Shown here: piece after piece, positions 51,317 to 59,061 of the stretch
Layout: each line of letters begins with the position of its first letter
Position numbering within the stretch: position 1 is the stretch's first letter
Assembly: GCF_019352175.1 (NCBI RefSeq)
Contig: NZ_JACBYI010000021.1
Coordinates: 1-64,000, forward strand
Origin: Paenibacillus sp. S150
Lineage (GTDB): Bacteria > Bacillota > Bacilli > Paenibacillales > Paenibacillaceae
Direction: 5' to 3'
DNA: 64,000 nt
Made by a program: the position numbers and the translations under genes
The notes under the pieces: generated by a model
Told to the model about the DNA's origin: nothing
Seen by the model: only the letters and a program-made list of their open reading frames with translations
Database searches by the model: none

Positions 51317-52480
51317 CTAAACAAATTTCACTCCTGCACTAACATAACCCGCAATGACAGAAGCAACATCGAGACCTGCGGTAATATCTGCCGAAAATAC
51401 TAATAGCAAACGAGTACCCGCAGTAACCGGTATTGCCAATCCTGTAGTAATTCCACTGCTGACCTCACCAATAGATATCAGCCCCGTAAGCGCTGGAGCT
51501 AAAGTGACAACCGCGCCAGGAATCGGAACAAAAGTATCATCAGGCGTAGCGGAACTGAACAGTTGAGCGGTAATGGTAGCTGTTGAACCAATCAGGGATA
51601 CTGCCGCTGAAGTGCTCAAATAAGCTGCCATTGATGTTATGGTTCCGTCCTCTGGAACTGAGAAGGCGAAGTTCGTTAATCCCGTGAGATCTATTACTCC
51701 TCCCAAAATGCTGATGCCAGTGGCAGAGCTCCCAAAACCAATGATGCTTGAAGTACCGAGCAGCCCCCCCAACACAGTAGTAAGAAGAGCTGGTGTTCCG
51801 GAAGCATAGGGAATAATAGCTCCAGATCCTGTCACTCCGGTTGCTCCGGTTGCCCCTGCTACACCGGTTGCTCCGGTTGCCCCTATTGCACCCGTTGCAC
51901 CTATTGGTCCAGCCGGTCCGGCTGCCCCGGCAGGCCCTGCTGGTCCAGCTGGTCCAGCCGCTCCTGTTGCGCCGGTTGCACCTGTTGCGCCTGAACCATT
52001 AGTACTGACCGCCTCAACAATCATCACTTCGTCAATAGAGATATCGGCCGTTCCCACATTAAATGGTTTGTAGATAATTAAATTGGCGAATGCTGCATTA
52101 GCTGGAGCCGGTGCTGTAACTTCATTGATGACTTGCCATGCTCTATTCGCCATATCCGGTACTGAGTTGGTAGGAAGAACTACATTTAATCCCGTTGAAA
52201 TAAGGTTAAGGCTGCTGTCATAAAAACTGACGTTAATCGTGACAGGATCAGTAGGATCACTGTGGATTTTAGTAAATGATCCCATAACCAAGTAGCTGGT
52301 TCCAGGCACGGCAACCACCGTTTGGTTGATTGAAGATGTGCTCAATCCACTGAGAATTGCGCTGTAATTCCCTACTTTAGGCGCCATGGTAGATACAATA
52401 GCGTTAATTGGTGACCACGGCGCCATTGTTCCCGACTCAAAACTGCCGTTGCCAAGCAAATTCGTAAATGATGTTGGCAT
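51317..52480 (-). CDS. Collagen-like exosporium-type glycoprotein (NTTRR-F1 / BclB-like)
   Basis: This 387-residue surface protein has three parts. The first is an N-terminal beta domain with LLGNGSFESGTMAPWSPINA, the NTTRR-F1 style of spore-surface proteins. The second is a collagen-like stretch of about 19 Gly-X-Y triplets (residues about 164-220), rich in GATGATG and GPAGPAG and therefore probably glycosylated on threonine. The third is a BclB-type C-terminal domain starting IIPYASGTPALLTTVLGG, a trimerising beta fold. There is no signal peptide, as expected for a protein assembled on the spore from the mother cell. AAAGGAGGTGA precedes the ATG at 52480. It is divergent from another beta-rich gene. 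Confidence 0.87.
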   Translation of the reverse strand: MPTSFTNLLGNGSFESGTMAPWSPINAIVSTMAPKVGNYSAILSGLSTSSINQTVVAVPGTSYLVMGSFTKIHSDPTDPVTINVSFYDSSLNLISTGLNVVLPTNSVPDMANRAWQVINEVTAPAPANAAFANLIIYKPFNVGTADISIDEVMIVEAVSTNGSGATGATGATGAAGPAGPAGPAGAAGPAGPIGATGAIGATGATGVAGATGATGVTGSGAIIPYASGTPALLTTVLGGLLGTSSIIGFGSSATGISILGGVIDLTGLTNFAFSVPEDGTITSMAAYLSTSAAVSLIGSTATITAQLFSSATPDDTFVPIPGAVVTLAPALTGLISIGEVSSGITTGLAIPVTAGTRLLLVFSADITAGLDVASVIAGYVSAGVKFV

Positions 52481-52656
52481 TTTATTCACCTCCTTTTCTA
52501 TCAATATATTTGGAGGTGAGCGATATTGATAAGGATACTTCCCTCAGCAAAAACGTGGAAATATTTGTAAATAATTATTTGAGTGTAGTTGTCTACTGCA
52601 TTTCTCTATCTTTTGAATATAGTAAAGTATATCAACAGGAAGGGAGGTTAAAGACA

Positions 52657-53085
52657 ATGACAATTACCTTGGATGCCAGATCTTCACAAAACGCAAGCTT
52701 TGTTAATTCCATTGCTACTCCAATCTTAGCGGTGAATACGCCGCAACTGATTGGCCAGATCGGATTAATCACACTGGGTGCAACAACGAACGTTCGTGTT
52801 CAACTCTACGGCACAGCAGCCTTCCAGCTTCCAGTTCTACCTGTTACTACGATTGTAACTCTTACGATTGTGAGGGGAACCTTACCTACAGATCCAGTAG
52901 TCTTTTCCACCAGCGAAAGCTTAGATCTGGCTATTGTAGGCCCTCAAGTTTTGTCAGTAAATGCGGCTGATTACCTGCCTCCAGTCACACCGCAACTGAC
53001 CTACACCATGTTTGCTTCCGTTAATTTACTTGGGGTCGTAAGAACTGGACCTGAATGTTTTAACGGTAGTGTGTACTCCGATTAA
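52657..53085 (+). CDS. Hypothetical beta-rich protein, probable spore-surface partner
   Basis: I do not recognise a named family. The 142-residue product is hydrophobic and beta-rich, full of Thr, Val, Leu and Pro: MTITLDARSSQNASFVNSI at the start, then TNVRVQLYGTAAFQLPVLPV and TIVTLTIVRGTLPTDPVVFS. It has no signal peptide or charged core. Only one cysteine is present, near the C-terminus (GPECFNGSVYSD). GGGAGGTTAAAG precedes the ATG at 52657. It is divergent (176-bp gap) from the collagen-like exosporium gene, and the sequence texture resembles exosporium basal-layer proteins, so a spore-surface role is inferred. Confidence 0.7.
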   Translation: MTITLDARSSQNASFVNSIATPILAVNTPQLIGQIGLITLGATTNVRVQLYGTAAFQLPVLPVTTIVTLTIVRGTLPTDPVVFSTSESLDLAIVGPQVLSVNAADYLPPVTPQLTYTMFASVNLLGVVRTGPECFNGSVYSD

Positions 53086-53195
53086 ATTGCATCTTAGTTA
53101 ACAGTTCTAAGTTCTATAAGGGGAAAAATTGCTTGGTTACATGAACACACTAAAATCCTTATAGCTTGCGGAGGTATATTTCATTATCCAAAACA

Positions 53196-53233
53196 AAAAT
53201 CCCTGCAGACCATTACGGCCGGCAGGGATTTTA
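53196..53233 (+). terminator. Terminator after the beta-rich spore-type gene
   Basis: AAATCCCTGC pairs with GCAGGGATTT around a loop of about 15 bases, with A and T runs on both sides, so it may act in both directions. Confidence 0.87.
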
Positions 53234-53464
53234 ACTATTTAGTTTCTTTTCCTTCAACAAAAAACTGCTGTAATTCCAAATCAGTCACCTTTTAGCAATC
53301 TGCGTACTCCAATCAGTGGTGAAAATTATTTTGGCAGATTTGAAAAGGATGAGCAAACTGGATAACTTAGATTACATGGATCAAGCGTATTATTTCCAAT
53401 TCGGACATAATCAAAAATTTTTTTTACCACTTTAAAAAATGGTTGCATTTTGCTTTGTATAAAT
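53234..53464. other. AT-rich gap
   Basis: About 230 bp between the terminator and the next minus-strand gene. It is AT-rich, and I see no gene, repeat or regulatory motif in it. Confidence 0.4.
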
Positions 53465-53923
53465 TCAGCTCTTCTTAATGGGTTGTCCCCAATATTTCTC
53501 CATTAATTCACTGACTGAGCTTCTGAATCTAATATAAATGCAATCCTCGGAGAATCTTTGAATCCTCTTCCCGGATATACCCGTTCTTGGCGATACGCAT
53601 AAAAATGATGCTGTACCGGTGACGGAGGTGGGTGCATAGCGGATTACACCTATCTCTTTGATTTCCTCCCATCTCAGCTGGTGTGTTCGCGAAAGCGAAC
53701 GATAAACCACGCCATCAGAAGAAATAATGATTCTGCGGTCGCATACAAGCAAATAAAAGACACCGGCTATGATTATCATCCAGAAAACAACAATCATTAT
53801 GGAGGTGTATAAACTAAAGTCAGCATTGGTGATCAATGACCATGGAGCAATTGAGAATAAGAGCAAAAATAGGGCGGTAAAAATCACTGTCGATTTCTTT
53901 ACAAAAAGAAACTGTTTAATCAT
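53465..53923 (-). CDS. Hypothetical membrane protein with PH-like domain
   Basis: This roughly 152-residue protein has two transmembrane helices near the N-terminus (about residues 15-35 and 42-62). A cytoplasmic or extracellular domain follows (RRIIISSDGVVYRSLSRTHQ; LRWEEIKEIGVIRY; DCIYIRFRSS) that looks like a bacterial PH-like domain of seven strands and a helix. Family members are poorly known. The ATG at 53923 is placed behind AAGAAGGTG; a start one codon earlier is equally possible. Confidence 0.65.
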   Translation of the reverse strand: MIKQFLFVKKSTVIFTALFLLLFSIAPWSLITNADFSLYTSIMIVVFWMIIIAGVFYLLVCDRRIIISSDGVVYRSLSRTHQLRWEEIKEIGVIRYAPTSVTGTASFLCVSPRTGISGKRIQRFSEDCIYIRFRSSVSELMEKYWGQPIKKS

Positions 53924-54230
53924 CATCACCTTCTTTTTATAGTATAAAGTGAGTATATTTTGTTTAAAGCATAGTGTACATAACGTCGTGGAAAACTTTC
54001 CTGAGCACAAAGAAATACCCCGCCAATATTTGCAGGGTACGGTGCTTCCGCTAGATCTATATTCATATATAGGGAATTATTTGCGTTTACAGTGCAAGCG
54101 TCAAATATACAGACCAGTGCCATCTGGATTTATCCGCTTCACACAGGTATACTATTTTTATTTCCAGCCTTTGCCCAACCAAGTCCCGGAACACCTGAAT
54201 TATTATAATTTGCAAAAGGAGCACATCTTT
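53924..54230. other. Divergent intergenic gap
   Basis: About 307 bp between two divergent small genes. Plus-strand frames over it are not protein-like. No clear promoter was identified. Confidence 0.35.
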
Positions 54231-54443
54231 ATGCCCATCAACCGCCCATTGCTGACCGACAGCGACCTGCAGGAAGCCATTGACCGGAAACTGCCGGTCC
54301 GGGTCTTTCAGGATGATCATCTGGTGAATTCCGCGGCCACCATAGTCCGGTTCACCGATTCGGATGTTGTCATCCAGTCCCGGGTCAGCGACTTAACCTA
54401 TTATTCCCGCAGCAGCTGCCAGTTTTACGAGGTTAGGCCTTAG
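54231..54443 (+). CDS. Hypothetical 70-residue protein
   Basis: A small soluble protein starts with MPINRPLLTDSDLQEAIDR, then DDHLVNSAATIVRFTDSDVV and YYSRSSCQFYEVRP. It is predicted as one helix followed by a small beta sheet. I do not recognise a family; short proteins of this shape occur in Paenibacillus genomes. AAAAGGAG precedes the ATG at 54231; the longer upstream frame lacks a site. Confidence 0.6.
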   Translation: MPINRPLLTDSDLQEAIDRKLPVRVFQDDHLVNSAATIVRFTDSDVVIQSRVSDLTYYSRSSCQFYEVRP

Positions 54444-54595
54444 CCGGTGAAGGAACCGGCGCGGCCGCCGCAGGCATGATGAAATGATAAAATTGTAATC
54501 ACAGCAAAGTGTATAGTTTGCCTGCTAAAGAGACACTATAGAGCGGAGAATGGCCGACAGGCCAACTATAAATCTATAGTGAGGCAGGTGCTTCA

Positions 54596-55495
54596 ATGTT
54601 CAAGCGATTTGACGAAATTGCCATTGAGATTCCCGAGGTGGAACGTCCCGATCCGAATGCGGCGGCTGCAGTTCAGGAGCTGCTGGGCGGAAAATTCGGC
54701 GAAATGTCCACACTGAACAACTACCTGTTCCAATCCTTTAATTTCCGCAGCAAAAAAAAGCTCAAGCCCTTTTATGATTTGGTGATGAGCATCACCGCCG
54801 AGGAGCTGGGCCATGTGGAACTGGTGTCCCATGCCGTGAACAAATGCCTGTGCGGGTCCACTTCCTATAAAGAGCCGGATCAGACCCCGCTTGAGCCGTT
54901 CAAAAATGCACGCAATGCATTCTTCGCCCTTGGCGGTGCCCAGGGGGCCATGCCCTTTGATTCCTTGGGCCGTCCCTGGACCGGTGAAAATGTCTTCAAC
55001 AGCGGCAACCTGATTCTGGACCTGCTGCATAACTTCTTCCTGGAATGCGGAGCCCGGGCCCATAAAATGAAGGTGTATGAAATGACTGATCATCCCGCAG
55101 CCCGTGAAGTGGTCGGTTATTTGCTGGTGCGCGGAGGCGTCCATGTCGTGGCCTATGCCAAGGCACTTGAGGTGGCAACCGGTGTGGATGTCGGCAAGCT
55201 GATCCCGATCCCGTCCCTCAGCAATAAAGCCTTCAACGAAACCCGCAAATATGAATCCAAAGGGGTTCATACGAAGCTCTACACAAACAGCGACGGTGAT
55301 TTCACCGCCATCAAGCAGATCTGGAAAGGGCTGCATCCCGAGGACGGGCAGCCGCTTGAGGTCATCGAGGGTTCTCCGAAGGGCTTCCCGATTGCCGAGT
55401 CGCCGGAGGTTCCGGAAGAATTCGCCCCGGGGATTTCAGAGGAAGATTTCCTCGCCATCGCCGCCCGCCTGCAGCAGGCCGCAGGCGTTCATTAA
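54596..55495 (+). CDS. Manganese catalase
   Basis: This 299-residue di-manganese catalase breaks down hydrogen peroxide. The ferritin-like four-helix bundle carries the metal ligands in GKFGEMSTLNNY (Glu), TAEELGHVELVSH (Glu and His), HNFFLECGARAHK (Glu) and LVRGGVHVVAYAKALE (His). The full length and C-terminal tail match YdbD/KatN-type enzymes rather than the shorter CotJC. GAGGCAGGTG precedes the ATG. Upstream is a TATAG-rich leader containing GACACTATAGAG and AACTATAAATC repeats. Single gene, no partner. Confidence 0.94.
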   Translation: MFKRFDEIAIEIPEVERPDPNAAAAVQELLGGKFGEMSTLNNYLFQSFNFRSKKKLKPFYDLVMSITAEELGHVELVSHAVNKCLCGSTSYKEPDQTPLEPFKNARNAFFALGGAQGAMPFDSLGRPWTGENVFNSGNLILDLLHNFFLECGARAHKMKVYEMTDHPAAREVVGYLLVRGGVHVVAYAKALEVATGVDVGKLIPIPSLSNKAFNETRKYESKGVHTKLYTNSDGDFTAIKQIWKGLHPEDGQPLEVIEGSPKGFPIAESPEVPEEFAPGISEEDFLAIAARLQQAAGVH

Positions 55496-55638
55496 CGGTG
55501 CATACTCCGCAGCATCTTTTTTCTGCGGAATACACTCTGTCAAGCAGAAACGGTTACGCCGTCCTTATAAGGGACGGGGCGTTTCAGCGAGAAATAGAAG
55601 GATCATTTAATGTGCAAAGCATATAAATTATATGTACA

Positions 55639-55682
55639 CAAAAAAGCCGGACAAGCCGACCCGAGGGTCGTTTGTCCGGCTT
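55639..55682. terminator. Bidirectional terminator after Mn catalase
   Basis: AAGCCGGACAA pairs with TTGTCCGGCTT, with an inner pair CGACCC/GGGTCG and A/T runs on both sides. It can serve the catalase gene and the small converging gene. Confidence 0.9.
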
Positions 55683-55723
55683 CTGTCTTTGGCAACGTTG
55701 TAAGCTCCGTTTGACTGCTGCGG

Positions 55724-55882
55724 TTATTTCTTCATCCCGCTCTGTGCCTTCAGCTTCTCATTGAGAATATCCTGAAAGCTCTGCGATTTATCGTCTGATC
55801 TTTGCGGCTTCGGATCGGCCACGGCCTGAGGTCTGAAATATTGATGATTGAAAGCCATAAGATTATGTACTGTCATACTCAT
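55724..55882 (-). CDS. 52-residue hypothetical protein
   Basis: A short minus-strand frame opens at ATG 55882 behind GGAAAGGTG and reads MSMTVHNLMAFNHQYFRPQA, a charged middle, then SQSFQDILNEKLKAQSG. The FQDILNEKL block recalls short helical motifs in flagellar-operon proteins, but the similarity is too short for a name. Composition is protein-like, and a bidirectional terminator lies 42 bp after its stop. Confidence 0.55.
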   Translation of the reverse strand: MSMTVHNLMAFNHQYFRPQAVADPKPQRSDDKSQSFQDILNEKLKAQSGMKK

Positions 55883-55987
55883 GTAAGTCAACACCTTTCC
55901 GTAGTTTTCACCAAATTTGCGCGTCTGCGCACCTTCTTATCCCTTATATACCCCGGTCTTTCCAATCCTAAACAGTTTTTTGCACAA

Positions 55988-56037
55988 AATGAAAACGGCT
56001 GCGCCGTCCTTAACCGGGCAGCGCAGCTGTTTTCATT
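55988..56037. other. Strong hairpin upstream of repeat copy 3
   Basis: ATGAAAACGGCTGCGC pairs with GCGCAGCTGTTTTCAT (one mismatch) around a loop of about 15 bases. It lies between the 52-residue gene's start and repeat copy 3 and ends no obvious gene on either strand. Confidence 0.55.
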
Positions 56038-56071
56038 TCAGGTGTAAGGCCGGCTGATGAAGCCAGGCGGG

Positions 56072-56700
56072 AAGCCAAGTGGAAAAGGTCTCTTCATATT
56101 CCCCCAGCCGCTTTTTCGCAAGTGTTAGCGGAAAAAAGGCTCCCTAATCGATCCGTTTCGCCCCCTTGCAGAGGAATACGCCTACATTAAGATGAACTTG
56201 AACCATTAATAAAAAGGGCAGCCATTTTAGTGGGAAAAAGTATAACTAATCCAACATATTTGGATACTGGATCATCCCTAGTGGGAAAAAGTACAACTAA
56301 TTCGGATGAAATCAGCCGTATGGAGGGAGTGGGCCTCCATTAAGTGTACAAAATCCCACTAAAACCCGTTAAAGCCAGGATTCCGGCCCATTAGTGTTAC
56401 TTTTTCCACTTCGCTTCCGTTCCCTATGAATCTTCTCCTTGCGTTCCATCGGCTTGTTCAGGTTCGCCGGTCAATTCATATACATTAAGTTTCTTTATTG
56501 TGTTTTTTAAAGATTACAGAACCGCCTCCCGCTTAAACAGCGGAGCGGACGGACCCGCGGAACAGCGGCCGCGGCCGCCCGGGTCTCCGGATTTTCACCG
56601 CTAAGGGGAATGAAAAAAATCCGGAGAGCACAGCGACCCAGACAACGGTCCGGTCGCGGAGCGTCCACTCCAAAAGCCTACGTATATCCTACGTAAAAAC
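56072..56700 (+). repeat. Dispersed intergenic repeat, copy 3
   Basis: The left part (AAGTGGAAAAGGTC; CGCAAGTGTTAGCGGAAAAA) matches the 12.75-kb fragment. The next block (CCGTTTCGCCCCCTTGCAG) matches copy 2. Two AGTGGGAAAAAGTA motifs follow, then the inverted ATTAGTGTTACTTTTTCCAC. The GC-rich core (about 56522-56625) is nearly identical to the other copies. The hairpin at 56646-56663 has one stem mismatch and a GTCG loop. Neither nested insertion of copy 2 is present. The 3' tail after 56700 differs from copies 1 and 2. Confidence 0.87.
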
Positions 56701-56814
56701 AAGGCTGGCCCAAGCAGCCATTTCATGGCTTTTGGGTTTTAAGAAATATAAAAATAACCCCCAAACCCGTAAGCGGATTGGAGGCTATGTCATGTACATT
56801 TTATAACCCTTGCT

Positions 56815-57813
56815 TCATTTCAACGCTGACCAGGAGGCTTCATTCAGCTGCTCCAGCTCATTGTTCACCAGCCGGAAGCCCATGGCTCCGATGTTCTCCC
56901 TGGCATGACGGGCCTTGGAGGCCCCGGGGATAGCGACCACCGTCTCCCCGTTGAAATGTATCAGCCAATTAAGCGCAATCTGTCCGGGTGTAACCCCATA
57001 TTTATCCGCAAGCACGGTCAAGCTGCCAATTAAAGGCTTGCTGCGGGCCAAAGCCTTCTCATCCAGCCCCGATTGCATTCTCCGGAACCGGGAAACCACC
57101 CGGATCTGCGACGGGTCCTTGTGGAAACGTCCGGTCAGGATTCCCTGCTGGAGCGGGGAGTAGGCAATGATTGAGATGCCCAGCTCTTTGGCCGCCTCCA
57201 TCGTTCCGTTCCGGTCAATTCTCCGGTCCAGCAGATTGTACTTCACTTGGTTGGAGACGAGATTCAGATCATATTGCCGGAGCAGCCGGTGCGCTTCCTT
57301 CATCTGCTTCGCCGAGTAATTGCTGACTCCGACATTGCGGATCTTGCCCGCTTTCACCAGTCCGGCCATCGCCTTCATCTCACTGGCAATCGAAGACAGG
57401 GAAAAGGGCTGATGAATCTGGTACAAATCAATATCCCTTCCGCCCAAACAGCGGATGCGCTCATCGATCGTGGACGTGATCGAGCCTGCCGTGCGGAACA
57501 GCGGCCACCACTTGGTGGCAATCAGAGGCTTGGCATGCGGACTGCCCTCCCTTTTCAACTGGTCCAGCACATAGGCCACCGCTTTCTCCGACTTGCCGCC
57601 GCCATAAATCTCCGCAGTGTCGACCCAATTCATGCCTCCTTCCAGACTCACCCGGACGATTTCCAGAATATCCGCATCCTCCAGATTGCTCCAATACCTT
57701 CCTACAATGCCTTTCCCCCTGCTGAATTGCCAGCAGCCAAGTCCAAGCGGCGATACGGCTAACGAGGATTGCCCCAAGGGGCGTAAACTGGCCTTTGCCG
57801 AGCCTGATTCCAT
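56815..57813 (-). CDS. Aldo/keto reductase
   Basis: This 332-residue NADPH-dependent (beta/alpha)8-barrel oxidoreductase is of the YajO/YghZ-like broad group. The catalytic tetrad is visible as Asp and Tyr in WVDTAEIYGGGKSE, Lys in LIATKWWPLF and His in LYQIHQPF. Cofactor-binding segments are VGVSNYSAKQM, YSPLQQGILTG and the late VVAIPGASKARHARENIGA. AGAAGGATGAG precedes the ATG. It is a single gene next to repeat copy 3. Substrate unknown. Confidence 0.92.
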   Translation of the reverse strand: MESGSAKASLRPLGQSSLAVSPLGLGCWQFSRGKGIVGRYWSNLEDADILEIVRVSLEGGMNWVDTAEIYGGGKSEKAVAYVLDQLKREGSPHAKPLIATKWWPLFRTAGSITSTIDERIRCLGGRDIDLYQIHQPFSLSSIASEMKAMAGLVKAGKIRNVGVSNYSAKQMKEAHRLLRQYDLNLVSNQVKYNLLDRRIDRNGTMEAAKELGISIIAYSPLQQGILTGRFHKDPSQIRVVSRFRRMQSGLDEKALARSKPLIGSLTVLADKYGVTPGQIALNWLIHFNGETVVAIPGASKARHARENIGAMGFRLVNNELEQLNEASWSALK

Positions 57814-57875
57814 GACTCATCCTTCTCTCAGAAATTTAGTAGGTATTCCCAGCTTAAATCTTAACCGGATGACTG

Positions 57876-58235
57876 TCAATTTAGCGCTGCAGGCGGGTTT
57901 CCGGCTCCCGGGACAAGCCGCATTAAACGCCCCTGAATCAACAGCGATTTGCCGTTTCTGGTGAGCTTCGTGCCCCCATCCCATAGAGTCATATAGCCCA
58001 GACTTTCGGCAACCGCCCCGACCGGAAGCATAACCTTCCCATTCATAGATCGGCGGCTGCCCACTCCGACTTTCTTGCCGGTAACGACCAATCTGACCGG
58101 CTTCAAAAAAAGTTGTGCTGCTGCTGCCCAAAAAATAACAATCAGAAATATAGACTGATATGGTATAATTACCCTGCTCTGCAGTTCAATATAGGAATTA
58201 AGTTCGGAAACACCATCATAACGGAGGGAATTCAT
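57876..58235 (-). CDS. Copper-amine-oxidase-N-like (stalk) domain fragment
   Basis: The last 75 residues (LVVTGKKVGVGSRRSMNGKV; LPVGAVAESLGYMTLWDGG; TRNGKSLLIQG) follow the stalk / copper amine oxidase N-terminal domain pattern common in Paenibacillus extracellular proteins. A hydrophobic segment (IFLIVIFWAAAAQLFL) precedes it like a signal or anchor. The ATG at 58235 has no Shine-Dalgarno and overlaps the ribosome binding region of the divergent TPR gene, so the start is doubtful and the gene may be a decayed remnant. Confidence 0.5.
   Translation of the reverse strand: MNSLRYDGVSELNSYIELQSRVIIPYQSIFLIVIFWAAAAQLFLKPVRLVVTGKKVGVGSRRSMNGKVMLPVGAVAESLGYMTLWDGGTKLTRNGKSLLIQGRLMRLVPGAGNPPAALN
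58161..58169 (+). promoter_or_regulatory. Extended -10 promoter of TPR gene
   Basis: TGGTATAAT is an extended -10 element (TGnTATAAT) about 65 bp before the TPR start. No clear -35 is needed for this class. It lies inside the divergent stalk-domain frame. Confidence 0.6.
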
Positions 58236-58905
58236 GTTTAAAATTTTCGGTTTCTTGCTGCTGTTCCGTCTGATCGGCAACCCTTTTCTCGCGCTCATTA
58301 TTCTGCTCGTTATCCTGTATTTCCTGGACCGCCGCTATGTCGGCATTCTTCCCAGCTTCACCAAGCCGTTCCGCCGGAGCCGGCAGATTTCCAGACTGCG
58401 GACTACGATTTCATTGAATCCGAACGATGTGTCGGCCAAATTCGATTTGGCAAGACTGCTGACTGAGCGCAAGCGGTACAGTGAAGCCAAGGAGCTACTT
58501 GTGCAAATCGCCGACCGTTATGAGCAATCGGCCGAATATTGGGTGGAGCTCGGCTATGCCAATCTCAAGCTGGGTCTGCTGCCTGAAGGCGAAGCGCAAA
58601 TGCTGCAAGGGCTGGAAATCAACCGCAAGGCCCAGTATGGACAGCCTTATCTCCGTCTCGCGGAAACCTTCCGCAACATTGACCACGATAAGGCCCTGCA
58701 TTATGTGGGCCAGTTCCAGGAGATCCAGTCCTCCTCCAGTGAAGCTTATTATCTCGCCGGCTCCATGTACAAAGCCCTTGGCAGAGACGAAGATGCCAAA
58801 CGCGCTTTTGCCGAATCGACGGCCATTTACCGTTCGCTGCCCAAATACAAGAAGCGCCAGGAACGCGGCTGGGCGCTGCGCAGCTATTTTGCGAAGATGC
58901 GCTAG
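58234..58905 (+). CDS. Membrane-anchored tetratricopeptide-repeat protein
   Basis: This 223-residue protein has an N-terminal membrane anchor (FGFLLLFRLIGNPFLALIIL and on to about residue 32) and a cytoplasmic region with TPR-like helical pairs from about residue 60 (AKFDLARLLTERKRYSEAKE; YWVELGYANLKLGLLPEGEA; YYLAGSMYKALGRDEDAKRA). TPR units mediate protein-protein contacts. GGAGGGAATTC precedes the ATG, and a perfect terminator follows 20 bp after the stop. It is transcribed alone. Confidence 0.85.
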   Translation: MFKIFGFLLLFRLIGNPFLALIILLVILYFLDRRYVGILPSFTKPFRRSRQISRLRTTISLNPNDVSAKFDLARLLTERKRYSEAKELLVQIADRYEQSAEYWVELGYANLKLGLLPEGEAQMLQGLEINRKAQYGQPYLRLAETFRNIDHDKALHYVGQFQEIQSSSSEAYYLAGSMYKALGRDEDAKRAFAESTAIYRSLPKYKKRQERGWALRSYFAKMR

Positions 58906-58925
58906 AGCCGCTGCTACATAGCTTA

Positions 58926-58979
58926 AAAACCCAAGAACCTCCGGTCTGCATGTTAATGTGCACCGGAGGTTCTTGGGTT
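58926..58979. terminator. Very strong bidirectional terminator
   Basis: A 19-bp perfect inverted repeat (AAACCCAAGAACCTCCGGT with its complement) surrounds a loop of about 15 bases. It separates the plus-strand TPR gene and the minus-strand MMPL gene. Confidence 0.92.
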
Positions 58980-59061
58980 TACTGGATTGAATTACAACCG
59001 GCAGCAGCATAGCTGCAAAAGGCCCTTAGGCTGCCGCTGCCGGCCAGAGTATGCGATATTG

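Noticed and set aside
51830..52000. Tandem DNA repeat considered as a non-coding satellite
   Set aside because: The periodicity is the 9-bp Gly-X-Y codon pattern of the collagen-like gene, in frame throughout.
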